Positions 35,391 to 46,531 of a stretch of DNA of 64,000 nt are shown here, piece by piece. The stretch is from Rutpela maculata (taxonomy: Eukaryota; Arthropoda; Insecta; Coleoptera; Cerambycidae). The DNA lies in assembly GCA_936432065.2 (NCBI GenBank), contig OW386286.2:116647519-116711518 (forward strand), in the 5' to 3' direction. A program made the position numbers and the translations under genes. Numbering within the stretch: the first letter of the stretch is position 1; each line of letters begins with the position of its first letter. The notes under the pieces were generated by a model. The model was not told where the DNA came from, did no database searches, and saw only the letters and a list, made by a program, of their open reading frames with translations.

Positions 35391-36089
35391 TTATCGAATT
35401 GATTTTCTAAGATGTAGTCTAACAGTTATCGTTTCTTTTTGAAAATTGACAAGATGTCCTTCTTGATCAATCACTTTAACTGTGATGTTGTTGATGGTTT
35501 TAACGCTCACTTGGAAGTAAATAATATTTAGAGGTGATTCTACTATTTTATACCCGATTGGAACTGTTGGATAGAACTGATGAATGATGTGAACAGGTTT
35601 TCCATTAAAAAAAGAACCAACAGCAATGTTACAGTCAATGCAGATAGCATTCACTTTGGAAACCTTTACTGGATCATCGGAAATATTAGTATCATTAGCG
35701 TTTAACTCTCTTTTCTTGAAGCCTAATACCGGACCTATCGAATCCTCCACGTTAAAGTTAATTATCCTGTTTGTTCTTATAATAATTTTGGATGTGTTAA
35801 TATCTATATCAATCCTAAGAACTGCTTCATCATCTTCTTGAACTATTTTATTTGTCATGATTTTTAAAATATCATCAATTTCATAACACCCTACAGGTAT
35901 TTGAACTATATGTTCATTATTTCTCCCCCACGCAAATTTATTATTATTGTTGTCAATATTTGGGATAATATAAGTATCAAAATTAGTTAATCCAATTTCA
36001 TAATCTGCCTCATCATCTAAATATATCGGTGGATTGAAATTGTAATTTAATACAGAAGATTCTCCACTGAGAGCGAATGTAAAAGACAT
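35391..36089 (-). CDS. mCP: Penton/minor capsid protein (single jelly roll)
   Basis: 232 residues, ATG at 36089, intact. MSFTFALSGESSVL, YEIGLTNFDTY, the IGPVLGFKKREL block, VHIIHQFYPTVPIGYKIVE and the terminal ETITVRLHLRKS are the conserved pieces of Polinton minor capsid proteins, thought to fill the five-fold vertices. Beta-rich throughout with few Cys. It is followed on the same strand by the major capsid gene and preceded by the protease, the usual virion gene block. No breaks: one of the best preserved genes here. Confidence 0.85.
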   Translation of the reverse strand: MSFTFALSGESSVLNYNFNPPIYLDDEADYEIGLTNFDTYIIPNIDNNNNKFAWGRNNEHIVQIPVGCYEIDDILKIMTNKIVQEDDEAVLRIDIDINTSKIIIRTNRIINFNVEDSIGPVLGFKKRELNANDTNISDDPVKVSKVNAICIDCNIAVGSFFNGKPVHIIHQFYPTVPIGYKIVESPLNIIYFQVSVKTINNITVKVIDQEGHLVNFQKETITVRLHLRKSIR

Positions 36090-36131
36090 AGTGATACTTT
36101 GAACGTTTATTAGAAAATGAATAAGAAAAAC

Positions 36132-36467
36132 TTATTTACATTGATTATATAAAAATAATAGACATAAATGTCCACAGACATATGAATCATAATTTTGTAC
36201 AGAATCATAATTATATTTTATTTCATTCAAGCTACCACCACTTAAAAAATATTTTCTCAACTCATCTGGGGGTCTTAAATTTCCATAACTGTCGAAATAA
36301 ACTATTTCCTTATTCTTCTTTATATATGCAATCCAGTGAGTTCCATGTCCATCATTGATATCCAGATTTACTATACCAGATTCTTTTTTCCTAATTTTTT
36401 TGGGGAATGTATCTCTCATGAAAATACCTCGAAAATTTGGAATTTTTAGAATTTTCGAGTATTTCAT
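36132..36467 (-). CDS. PRO: Adenain-type cysteine protease
   Basis: 111 residues from ATG 36467, which is on the short side; upstream codons stay open to 36501, so a longer start (around PLTNIDLMKYSK) is possible, though it would need a non-ATG codon. Catalytic signs: GTHWIAY (His), YFDSYG (Asp), VQNYDSYVCGHLC (Gln and Cys). The family (adenovirus protease, C5/ULP-like) matures capsid proteins in the particle. Frame intact with all catalytic residues. It sits between the penton and the small hydrophobic protein genes. Confidence 0.85.
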   Translation of the reverse strand: MKYSKILKIPNFRGIFMRDTFPKKIRKKESGIVNLDINDGHGTHWIAYIKKNKEIVYFDSYGNLRPPDELRKYFLSGGSLNEIKYNYDSVQNYDSYVCGHLCLLFLYNQCK

Positions 36468-36501
36468 TAAATCTATGTTAGTTAGTGGACGGTGAGGTAG
36501 C

Positions 36502-36774
36502 TTAATTAGTTTTTTTGCTGTTATACGTTTTAAGATATAATCCAGAACCTTTCTTATGAGGGCCTAAATATAAACCCTTCCCCTTAGCGGCCTGTTCCAT
36601 CGCCAAATTATGCCTCAATTGTTCAGCGATCACCTTACCATTTGACTTGGAATCGTTAACTGCTTTCACAATACCGGCTACACCCCCTCCAACAGCTCCT
36701 AATGCTCCCAAAAGAGGTAACAGAAGTGGAAGAACCCCCCTCTTTTTGGAGTATTGAGAATTCTTTTCCCTCAC
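36502..36774 (-). CDS. Small hydrophobic virion-type protein
   Basis: 90 residues with KKRGVLPLLLPLLGALGAVGGGVAGIV, a Gly-rich hydrophobic segment, then a charged helix and a repeated GLYL motif (KGKGLYLGPHKKGSGLYLK). The GxG-type contexts resemble sites cut by adenain-type proteases. By position and composition it is a likely minor virion or membrane-active protein. The first codon is GTG (36774), and it overlaps the PLA2 gene's stop as GTGA; in a working copy an ATG would be expected there, so the start codon may be mutated. Known in Polintons as an unassigned conserved small ORF. Confidence 0.6.
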   Translation of the reverse strand: MREKNSQYSKKRGVLPLLLPLLGALGAVGGGVAGIVKAVNDSKSNGKVIAEQLRHNLAMEQAAKGKGLYLGPHKKGSGLYLKTYNSKKTN

Positions 36775-37250
36775 TTCTTTGATTTTAATGTTTTTTTTAC
36801 AGCAACCTTTACATTTATTTGTCCACCTCTCTTCCTTTTCTTCATTGAATCACGATTTTTTCGTCGCTTAAGACCCATTCCCAATTTACTCTTTAATTTC
36901 ATTACCCCACCAACTCCCAATGCAGCAACTTTTTCGCCAAAACCAGAGTCGGGTGCTTTTACACGTTTAAATGCAGCTTCAGCTAATTCCCTATCTGCTT
37001 GATTCCTTTTTTCAACCTCTTCAAATTTGGAATATGCTATATCGTGTTCTCTACACGCTTCATCTAATGGGTTAATTCCTCTATCACCTCGTTCTAGGCG
37101 TTTTGTGAGTTTAGTTCCTGGCCCACAATAATTATAACCAGGTATATGTAGTTCCACCGGAAGTTTATTTATTATACTATTGAGCAGACCACGTCCTCTC
37201 TTTTTAGAGTTTCTAGTACAAGTAAGCTGTGAACTTTTGGTTCGACCCAT
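36771..37250 (-). CDS. Parvovirus VP1-type phospholipase A2 protein with basic tail
   Basis: 159 residues, ATG 37250. A basic N-terminus is followed by the PLA2 signature: LHIPGYNYCGPGTKL (calcium loop, YxGPG) and then DEACREHDIAYSK (the HDxxY catalytic core). The C-terminal third is strongly basic (GLKRRKNRDSMKKRKRGG), like viral core proteins. In parvoviruses this domain opens endosomal membranes during entry; the same domain is known from Polintons and related adintoviruses. Its head faces the ATPase gene across a 149-bp divergent promoter with a TATA box on its side. Intact frame with catalytic His and Asp present. Confidence 0.82.
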   Translation of the reverse strand: MGRTKSSQLTCTRNSKKRGRGLLNSIINKLPVELHIPGYNYCGPGTKLTKRLERGDRGINPLDEACREHDIAYSKFEEVEKRNQADRELAEAAFKRVKAPDSGFGEKVAALGVGGVMKLKSKLGMGLKRRKNRDSMKKRKRGGQINVKVAVKKTLKSKK

Positions 37251-37298
37251 TATATCCCAAATTATGGAATAAACTGATTCTTGGTTTTGTAGAATACC

Positions 37299-37309
37299 CT
37301 TTTATATAG
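37299..37309 (-). promoter_or_regulatory. TATA box of the PLA2-protease-penton gene block
   Basis: TATATAAAAGG on the minus strand about 50 bp before ATG 37250, in the divergent intergenic region shared with the ATPase gene. Confidence 0.6.
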
Positions 37310-37398
37310 AGTAGAGGGTTATGCTTGATCAGTTTTTAACAGTTCTCTTTCTAATGCAGTTCGATTTCATACTAGTGTGATGTGATTATTTGAACACA

Positions 37399-38090
37399 AT
37401 GCAGATTCAACAGCAAGCAACAATTTTACCAATAGTTAATCACGACAAAATTTCCAAGACAAAGACTTTTCAAAAACATGGTATTTTATTTGGTGGACAG
37501 TAGAAACGGGGACTTCTAGTTGGAAGTTCTGGGTCTGGAAAAACAAATGTAATGCTTAGTTTGTTGGAACATCCTAACGGTTTACGTTTTGAAAATATTA
37601 ATTTATATTCTAAATCTCTATACCAACCGAAATATGAATATTTGAGGATGCTTGTGAAACCTATGAATGAAATTGGATATTTCGAATATAATGACGGGGA
37701 TGCAGTGATACCTCCAGAGGAAATAAAACCGAATTCAGTCATAATATTCGATGATTTGGTATCATGTGATCAAAGTATTATTAAAAGCTATTTTTCTTTT
37801 GGGCGTCATAAAAACACTGATTGTTTTTATTTATGTCAAACCTACGCTGCTATCCCTAAACAAAATTATGTAGAGACAATGCCAATCTTCTTGTGATATT
37901 TCCTCAGGACCTTACCAATCTCAAACATATCTATGATGATCATGTAAACGTTGATATGAGTTTCCAAGATTTCAAAGAACTTTGTGCATTTTGTTGGAAT
38001 GATAAATATGGATTCGTTGTAATCGATAAAGATTGTCCAATCAACTCTGGGAGATATCGAAAAGGTTTTGATCAATTTTTTCATATATAA
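37399..38090 (+). pseudogene. ATP: FtsK/HerA-type DNA packaging ATPase, broken
   Basis: ATG 37399. Walker A GSSGSGKTN (about 37530), Walker B NSVIIFDDL (about 37735), then YLCQTYAAIPK, and after a frameshift IFPQDLTNLKHIYDDHV and KGFDQFFHI to the stop at 38088-38090. This A32-like packaging ATPase would pump genome DNA into the particle. Breaks: in-frame TAG at 37501 just before Walker A, and a one-base frameshift near 37870. Length about 230 codons is normal for the family. Confidence 0.87.
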
Positions 38091-38122
38091 AATAGAGACA
38101 TTAATATTATCAACCATTCACC

Positions 38123-39280
38123 ATGGATAGTAGAGTGGCAGCAGAGCTATTAAAGACGCGAGATGCCTTAAAGCAAAAGTATAGAAGTTTAAAAACTGAT
38201 ATTGCTAAATCTCAGTTAGCGTTGGAGGAAACTTATAAACCGATAACGCGACCTCTTCGTGAATTAGTAACAACTATCGTTAATAATGAAAGTGATCCAC
38301 ATAAATCTTTTTTGAAAACAGAAATAAAAAATGAGAGTTTAAACAGGCGATCAATTGATCCAGTCCCTCTTGAATTTTATCACACAACACCCACTAATTT
38401 GGAAGATGAAACATTTCATTTTGACTCTACCCAAGAAAGACCTCAATATGTAGGGAGTTTCTTTGATGAAACTTTTCCATCACAGGTAGTAGATCCATCC
38501 GTACTATCAGAAAATGAGAGATACTTGCAACAATTTAATGCACCTCTACCGCGAGCATACATACAAGATAAAATTGAGGATTCACAAAACGAGTTTGATG
38601 ATACCTTTGGTATTTACTTCGACCCATTTAAGAAGAAATTCGCTATTGGCACTGCAACTGTTGATTTTGATGGTGCTAATTTTATTATTGATGATCAGTT
38701 TCCATACAAAGGTACACCAGGATTGTATGAATTAATGTTCAAAAAGCATCCAGCAGGGCATCGAGCATCTGATGTGGATCAGTATATTGATATAATTAGG
38801 AGGAGTAATGCTCATTACCTAGGTTATGATCCGGAGAGAGGTCTATCTACATAAAATGCGTCTAAATTTATAGATATTATTAAACCACGTGTTTCTACCT
38901 TGCATTCGATGAGTCAAGAAAGGGCTAATAAAAAAAGTGCATCGGCTATACCTGCTGTGGTAAGACCAAGAATAAATACATTTTCTTCAAAATCTAAGCC
39001 ACCAGTGACGAGATCGAGAGTGCGTTCACTTTCTTCACCTGAACAAATGAGAAAGACAAGGGAAAAAATAAAAAAGGCAAATGATGAAAAAAAAGGTGGT
39101 GTGTTAACATTGATGGAACTTGATAACAAAAAAATTGAACATAAACATTTTGATGACTATAATGAAATTATAGACCGATTAAGACTGCTCATAGCTTCAC
39201 AGTTGGCAGGAAATACGGGACATAATAACGAGATAATTTCAATAATAGAAGAATTAAAAGAGGCTAAAATAATAAGATAA
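38123..39280 (+). pseudogene. Conserved Polinton protein (386 codons), one premature stop
   Basis: ATG 38123. N-terminal coiled coil (RVAAELLKTRDALKQKYRSL), a middle with DDTFGIYFDPFKKKFAIG and YKGTPGLYELMFKKHP, DPERG, then an in-frame TAA at 38852-38854. The same frame continues at once through a basic region (VRPRINTF, SRVRSLSSPEQM) to IIDRLRLLIASQLAGNTGH and SIIEELKEA at the C-terminus, a signature I know from arthropod Polinton proteins without assigned function. The unbroken frame across the stop shows one gene, not two. It lies between ATPase and integrase, all plus strand. Confidence 0.7.
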
Positions 39281-39330
39281 ATAGTGTATGTGGGAAGTTA
39301 AGGATTCATTTACCCTATCGATAAGTAAAG

Positions 39331-40246
39331 ATGAGTAACATTAAAAAGGAAATAGTAAATGAACTTCATAAACCGGCTAGAAAATCTTTTAAACGAAGAA
39401 GAGTTATTGTTAAAAGTATTAATGATCTTTTTCAAGCAGATCTTGTACAGATGATCCCTTATGCTAAAGTAAACAAAGGTTATAAATATATTTTAGTAGT
39501 TATTAACGTATTCACAAAATTTGTTTGGTGTGACCTGTGAAAACTAAAGGCGGAAAAAATGTTACGGAAGCAATGAAAAAGATCTTATCAGATATCAAAG
39601 TTGTACCGAAAAATTTGCAAACAGATTTGGGTAGAGAATTTTACAATAAAGAATTTAAAAAATGAATGGATGAGATGAAAATTAACCATTATAGCTCTTA
39701 TACAGATCTCAAAGCAAGTGTTGTGGAACGAGTTAATAAAATGTGGAAACTATTTAGTCTAAACGGAAACTATAAGTGGTTAAATTTGTTACCGGATATT
39801 GTTGTTGAATACAATAACACTAAACATAGGACAATTGGGATGCAACCTAAAAATGTTAAAAAGAAAGATGAAAAACGCCTATTAAAAACTGTCTATAACC
39901 ACCCGAAAACAGTCGATCCAAGAAAAAAAAAATTAAAGTAAATGATTATGTGAGGATTAGTAAATATCGACAAGCTTTTTCAAAGGGATATACGCCTAAC
40001 TGGTCTAATGAAATTTTCAAAATTAGGAAAGTTCATAAAGGTAATCCTAGAACTTAGCTTTTACAAGACCAAATGGGAGAGGAAATTTTAGGGAGTTTTT
40101 ATGAGGAAGAAATGCAGAAAGTAAAGTATCCCGATGTATATCTCGTGGAAAAAATTTTAAGAAAAAAGAATAACAAGCTCTATGTTAAATGGTTAGGATT
40201 AAGCAATAAACATAATTCATGGATTTCAAATAATAGCATTGTATGA
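39331..40246 (+). pseudogene. INT: Retroviral-type integrase with chromodomain, broken
   Basis: ATG 39331. DDE core pieces: FQADLVQM (first Asp), LQTDLGREFYNKEF (second Asp) and KASVVERVNKMW (Glu), followed by an SH3-like region and a C-terminal chromodomain (YLVEKILRKKNNKLYVKWLG...NSWI). It would insert the element, giving the 6-bp TSD seen at the ends. Breaks: frameshift near 39535, in-frame TGA at 39663-39665, frameshift in the A-run near 39930, in-frame TAG at 40055. Catalytic residues remain, but in different frames. Confidence 0.88.
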
Positions 40247-40398
40247 ATATAATCTATATTTTATTACTTTTTTCATGTATTATTTAATTTATAATATATT
40301 TTTACCTAATAAAACAAATATTCAAGCATAAATATGTTTTATTTCTATATATCTATTTCACATACATAAATACAAAAATACTATGTGGTTATATATGA

Positions 40399-40622
40399 TT
40401 AAGTATCATATAAATTACAAAATCTCTCATTATATACATTATATCTATGAGTACTGTCTAAAATGGGGTTCATAATATTTGAAGTTTGTTTTATTCTTCT
40501 ATTAAACCGAACTCTATCGAGGGCTACAATTTCCCAATATCTCTTGATAATTTATATGCAAAATTCCACACCACCATAAAATTAATCTTATTGTCTCTTA
40601 AATTAAATGTCACTTTCTTCAT
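40399..40622 (-). pseudogene. Small conserved Polinton ORF (~75 codons), frameshifted
   Basis: ATG 40622 (MKKVTFNLRDNKINFM), VVWNFAYKLSREIG, then a stop and, in the next frame, LDRVRFNRRIKQTSNI and NPILDSTHRYNVYNERF to a stop at 40399. The VWNFAY...LDR.RF.RR...NPIL pattern matches a small gene next to integrase in other arthropod Polintons, as far as I recall; its function is unknown to me. One frameshift near 40525. Confidence 0.5.
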
Positions 40623-40774
40623 CTTTAGATCCTACCACAATATTCAGCTTCCAATATATCTGGATAAATATAAATTAACTCCATAAGCATAATGGTACTT
40701 TCATTTTAGCCATTTTTATTCTTTTCAATAAGATTTACTGCATTTTCAAATACATTTCCTTCTTGATGTTGTAG

Positions 40775-41171
40775 TTATCTCACCACATTCCTGAAATAAC
40801 TTTGAAATTGCAATCTTTTTAAGGTCTCAATGTTAGCCTTAATGAGTGGTAATGCTTCCCACAACTTGCAAATCGATTCATATCCCAAGTAAATGTAAGA
40901 GCTATTTTTTATTATTTTTATAACTCTGGAATAGGAAATTTGCTCAAATTTTATAAGAAAGTTATCAGTCTCTACTGGTTCAACTTTATCATTGGAGTAT
41001 ACAGAATTAGTTATTACACCTTGATACGTGAGAAAATGAAGCCACTCCTTTTCGTTAAAAATTATTACATCAAGTTTGTTTCCACTTAGCTTCACACATG
41101 GGTTATAACACAAGTCATGTGATAATCCCGTTGTCACATATTTACTTCTAGATTTATTCAGTTGGTACCTT
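40775..41171 (-). pseudogene. Polinton gene split by element C2, 3' part
   Basis: Frame from the element border to the stop at 40775. Pieces: YQLNKSRSKYVTTGLSHDLC, VKLSGNKLDVIIFNEKEWL, FLTYQGVITN, SYIYLGYESICKLWEALPL. The 5' part lies at 45554-45666. The frame runs through the insertion site when the element and one TT copy are set aside, which confirms the border call. This is a conserved arthropod Polinton protein of about 170 residues without a function I can name. Confidence 0.65.
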
Positions 41172-44100
41172 CCCAGATAGCATTTTTACATTCAGAGCAT
41201 GTGCTCGGAACGTACTTTATGTACCCATGGAACTAAGAATGAATATTTATTTTGTATTCCATGTAAAAAATCTGAATGTCAGAGAGACGAGACTCTCGAT
41301 ATACGAGTAAGATTCCTACAACGTACCCATAGACCAAAACGGAACTTGATATGAACCAGAAACGTATATTGATATACTGATAGATACATGAGGTATAAAG
41401 GAGGAAAGTCCATCCTACATTCACAATGTACACTGCATGTTCACGGTATATGAGTACTACCTTCGTAGGAATTAAACCGTAGGTGCCTGGTATGTTACAC
41501 ATGGATCATAAATCTATGATACATGTATATTGTAGGAATGAACATTATGTATCAGTGGCAGCTATAAGTACTTCACTCATGCCAAGTATTTTCTTCAGAG
41601 TTTAATTATTATAATAATTTATTACTTATTGTAATCATTGATGAGTCGCTGCTTCATTCTGAATATGTTCAGTATGACGCAGCGACTCATCTATGATTAC
41701 AGCAAATAATAAATTATTATAATAATTAAACTCACGATATGAGTGAAGTACTTGCATATAATAAATCCAATATCTAATTTTAAAGTTTAATTGTTACAGT
41801 CAATTATTAGGTACTTATTCTAATTTTCCACATTTCACATTCCTTGTGAAGAATATTACGTAAGTAAATGTGAAATATATGCACAGAAAATTTGTTTTTA
41901 CCATTAGTTTTCAACTAAAGTCAAATGTTTTATTCATCAAATTTTATTGAATGGAGCATACAAATGCTAAATAAACTTAAATAAAACTGTATTTGCTATA
42001 ACAATACTTTACAAAGGTCCAAGAATATATGTAAAAAAAAATAGTTTTACGTTAATAAGATCCGTTAAAAACCATTTTAAAATGGATCAAACATTTATCA
42101 CTCTAAAACTTCAGCTTAAAAATCATATTTAACGTGTTATTTATGAAAAAATTTAATGATCATATTACATTACCTTAAAGTTTTATCTATTTCAAATCGT
42201 GTTTTAAATTGCCAAGAACAAAACATGATTTTATTTAGGAAGAGGTATAAATAAAACAGTTGTTACTTTAAATATATTTTTATTTTTTTATACAAAAATG
42301 AATTGCAATAATAAAAAACAATTGTGACAAAAATTTCAATTGAGATTTTTTTTTAACAAAAAATTTTCTTTGCAACTTATGTCATATTTTACTATAACAA
42401 ATTTTTTGTCAATAAATAAAAAATAGTAAAAATTGGAGGGCTTCCATTTTCAAAACCAGTGTCCAGGTGTTGCCGATGGTGATACTTGTAATTGCGAAAG
42501 TCCACTTTTCATTCTCAACACATCATCTGTGACTGATTCTACTGGCTGAATACTTTCTTTTGGCTTTTCCAATTTTTAGGAGAAGGTATTTCCTTCCTGT
42601 CCAGCGGAGGAGATACACGTGCTAGTCCAACTACAAAAGAAAATACATTGTATTATATTTGAATAGGTACTTATTTCTCTTTAAAAACTGGCGATGATAA
42701 AGTTGAAAAATATAAAAACATCTTACAAAGATCTTACAGAAAAAATAAAACTGATCAAACATAAATTAAGCAAATTGATATTATCATAAAGGACACGACA
42801 GGCACAAAATAAATGGAAAAGAAGGTAAAGTCAAATGGGCTGAAAATGTAGTATGTACTTCATAATATCCTGATCAAAAAGTTTTCATGGGCACAATATC
42901 TGAAAATCGCCAGTTTTTGAGATATGAAAGGTCAAAGATCAGGAATATCGGTACCCGCTGTCATAGTTGAGAGTATCATATTATGATGAGGATTTGTTTA
43001 ATGTTGTTATTCTAATGTATTTGCACATATGAACCAAAGAGTTCTGACTAGAGGAAATAAGCCGTTGATTTGCTGGACGGCGCGAGCATCCTTGTCCTTG
43101 TCGCACACCTCGTACCCTCTTCTTTGCTCTCCACTCTGTTTTACAAAGCAACACAGCCCCTCATGTACTGTGCGACAAAGAGAGAACGAACTGTGTGAGA
43201 AGGATGAGAATGCTCACACCGTTTGCGCGCTGTCCACTGCTCATACATTACAACTCTTTGATAGGAACACACTTTCACTCTTTCACGCACGCTAACCAAC
43301 CCCCCCCCCCACTACACACTTACACACACATGCACACCCTCACTTTAAAGTAAGCATAGGAACTTAAAAAAAATCACCACCTCATTCATGAAACCTGCGG
43401 CATTTCCGGTCTTATGAATATGAATAACAACATCAAACAACTCATTGTCACATAATACTCTCAACTATGACATTAGTGGGTACCGATCTTCCTGAACTTT
43501 GACATTTCAAACTGGCCATTTTCAGACATTCTGCATTTTCAGCCCATTTGACTGTGCCCTCTTTTTCATTTGTTTTATGCGGTGTCCTTTACCTACAAAA
43601 CATAGATATTTATTTGGAATTCGGAAATATTTATGCTTGTGATTTTAAATGTACCTGAAGTTTCGAACGTTCACTTGAATGAATTTTAGATGAAAATAAA
43701 AAGTTAATAAAAACCACACATCGATTTAGGCATAAACACTTCATTGCCACATTTGCTGACAATAAATATCCACAATACTTAAGTTTTTACACCTAAATCG
43801 AAGTGTAGCTTTTATTAATTTTTCTTTTTCATACCTATGAAATTCGTTCAAGTGAACATTCGAAATTTTAGGTAAGTACTTGATTTTAAATGCCTGCCAG
43901 AGTTATTAAAAGAACATATCTTCTTTCAACTTCTAGTATGGACAAAATTTCTTGGGAAGTCGACGGCTTCCAATATGTTCTTCGATATCATTATGTTCAT
44001 CTGACGGGAGGAATAACATGTTTTTTGTACATAGTCCTTTGATTTGTTTTTGTTCACTCTTACATCAGATGTGATCTCTGCCCTTTTCAATTAATTGCAG

Positions 44101-45551
44101 CTCTTCTATAATCCTCTGAAATGGGTATAAAGCAAATTGCTACAAATAAATACACACATCACAACTCGTACGTTGTAATCAAATTCAATGATTGTGATTT
44201 AAATAAACAAAAGCTCCTTAATATTGAAATAGATCGAACATACCTTCTTGAAAATAAGATTTAAACACCCCGTAAAGTGTCCACGTTTCTGGGGGGTTTT
44301 CTCTTGTTTTTCAATGATCAGTCAAATTGTTTCCGTTTGAATGGTGACCACCAAGCTTCCTTTTCGTGGACAGAGACCATTACAAAGACCACCTCAGTTT
44401 TTTTCCAAAAAATCGATACCTACAAACGCCGTAATTATTATAACTAATATGTACAAAGGGATACACATTAAACTTTAGTGTCTAAATATAAAATATCTGC
44501 AAATGACAACAAAACTACGTGGTAGTTATATTGTATACAATAATTGTAAGATATTTACTGCAATGCAATTAATGTATACTTGGACTAATTAATAAATCAC
44601 GGGAGAACAAAAAACAAAACACAAATTGAAATCGACATTTGACAGCAGAAGCGTGACGTGTACTAATAGCAGTACGATGAGCATGCGCACTAACCTAATG
44701 ACCGTGGCGCGCATTTAAAAAATTCTACAAGGGGATTGTAATGACATGGAAAACGGAAATCTAAATATAAAAGATAAAATGTAATTAAATAACCATTATA
44801 AGTCTGAACTACCTGCTTAAGAAATGCCGATAGTTACCGAGATAGTTACTAATTAATTGAACACAGTACATAAATTAAAAAAGGATTATTATTCATTATT
44901 ATTTAATATTTCATTCATTATTATTTAATATTCGATCATAAATCTAAAGTCTGGATTCAAAATTTAAAACATATTTCATATATACAATATTGACGAACGA
45001 TTTAAAATTTATAAAACGTCATACACCACACAGGAGATGATTATAAATGTACTTAAACCAGATCTATATAGATAGAGAAACATCATAATTATTTTTGTAG
45101 GTAGGTAGATAGGTACTATAAAACTAGCATTGCTGTCTCATCAGTTGTGATGCAGGTTTAATTTTATTAGTTCAAAAATCGAACCAATCAGCGTTCGAGT
45201 TAAAAGTGCTGAACTTTTGATGATATTACTATCGGCGCGGCGCTCGGGCGATGCAAATATTTCTACAAAAAATATACCTGTATTATACAGATAAAATCAT
45301 TGACGAATGTCCATACGATGTACATGAACACATATACGAAGAACGTTCCCTGATACGTGTACACAGTATATGCGACTGTGAACATAAACTTTTCTGTATA
45401 TTCCATTTATATCGTATGTATAATCATATTGTATATGTGAAAATATTATTTATATGGGAATGTTGAGGGAACATACATGGCACGTACAGAATGCAATTAG
45501 AACATTGGGAATGCAAAATGTACATTCGCGGAATAATAAATGCTATCTGGG
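41172..45551 (-). mobile_element. Element C, copy 2 (TSD TT)
   Basis: Inverted copy of 1448-6223, lacking the 290-bp MITE. It starts CCCAGATAGCATTTTTAC and ends with the complementary end, flanked by TT (41170-41171 and 45552-45553). It interrupts a Polinton gene. Its right 1.7 kb is repeated at 46532-48237 through the tandem duplication. Confidence 0.88.
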
Positions 45552-45553
45552 TT

Positions 45554-45666
45554 CGCTTACCAAGTACTACTATTTCATTTTTGTCTTGCGGTGCTGGAGG
45601 CAAATTATTAATTAAATCATTAATACTCAGTTCAGGTAAACTAAATAAACTGCCACTGTAAGCCAT
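45554..45666 (-). pseudogene. Polinton gene split by element C2, 5' part
   Basis: ATG at 45666 (MAYSGSLFSLPEL), INNLPPAPQDKNEIVVLGK, then element C2. A duplicate of this 5' piece is at 48240-48351 with a small indel near 48300. A TATA-like TATAAAAAG (minus strand, about 45737) stands about 70 bp upstream. Confidence 0.62.
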
Positions 45667-45890
45667 TGTGAACACTTGAATTTCTTTAACTAGTTGACAC
45701 AAAAAACTTTGTTACAATGCCTGTGTACGTCTCTTTTTATAATTAGAATAATTTGATATAGTGGGGGTGCTGAATTGCGGTGGGAGGTTTTGAGTTGTGG
45801 CGGGAGGTTTTGAATTGTGGTGGGAGAGATGGGAGGTCCTCGCCATACATATATATGATGATGATCATATATATGATATGAGGGGAGGGA

Positions 45891-46100
45891 ATGATCCTAA
45901 ATTATGGTGGAGGGGAGGTTGAAAATCCACCACTACTTTCCCTTATTAGTATGAAATGTGAAATCAATTATGCAGCAGGTGCCTTGATAGGTTGTATATC
46001 ACAATTGTCACACACGGTGAATATTTTTTCATTTTTGAACGTACTGTATTCCTTTAATACACTCTTACATCTGATACATATCCATACACAGACGGGCATA
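45891..46100 (-). pseudogene. Zinc-ribbon-like ORF in the TIR, first duplicate (stop)
   Basis: Same ORF as 48588-48785 but interrupted by a stop after APAA. Otherwise nearly identical. Confidence 0.4.
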
Positions 46101-46139
46101 ATGATTAAGTGTTTGGAGCAATGGTAAAATATGTACTGC

Positions 46140-46531
46140 CTAACCTATGACATACCCCTTCCATGCTGATGAGGTAGGGAGGGGGTGGGGCGTGGCTTAT
46201 GAAAAAATGGAGGGGGTTATTGAAGAGTGGAGGGGATGGGGCGTGGCTTATGAAAAAATGGAGGGGGTTCTGAGAAATTGGTGGGGGATTGAGCGGGGCT
46301 TGGGGAAAAGTGGAGGGGGGTTATAGAAGAGTAGAGGGGATGGGGTGCGGCTTATGAAAAATGGAGGGGGTTCTGGAAGAGTGGAGGGGATGGGGCGTGG
46401 CTTATGAAAAATGGAGGGGGGGTTCTGGAAGAGTGGAGAGGATGGGGCGTGGCTTATGAAAAATGGAGGGGGGGTTCTGAGAAATTAGTGGGGGGTTCTG
46501 GAAAAGTGGAGGGGGGTAGTAAAAAGTGGTG
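46140..46531. repeat. Internal, truncated duplicate of the right TIR array
   Basis: G-rich ~50-bp units (ATGGAGGGGGTTCTG, GGGGCGTGGCTTATG), cut before the terminal GTCTCAGAACTGTC part. Product of the tandem duplication. Confidence 0.85.
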
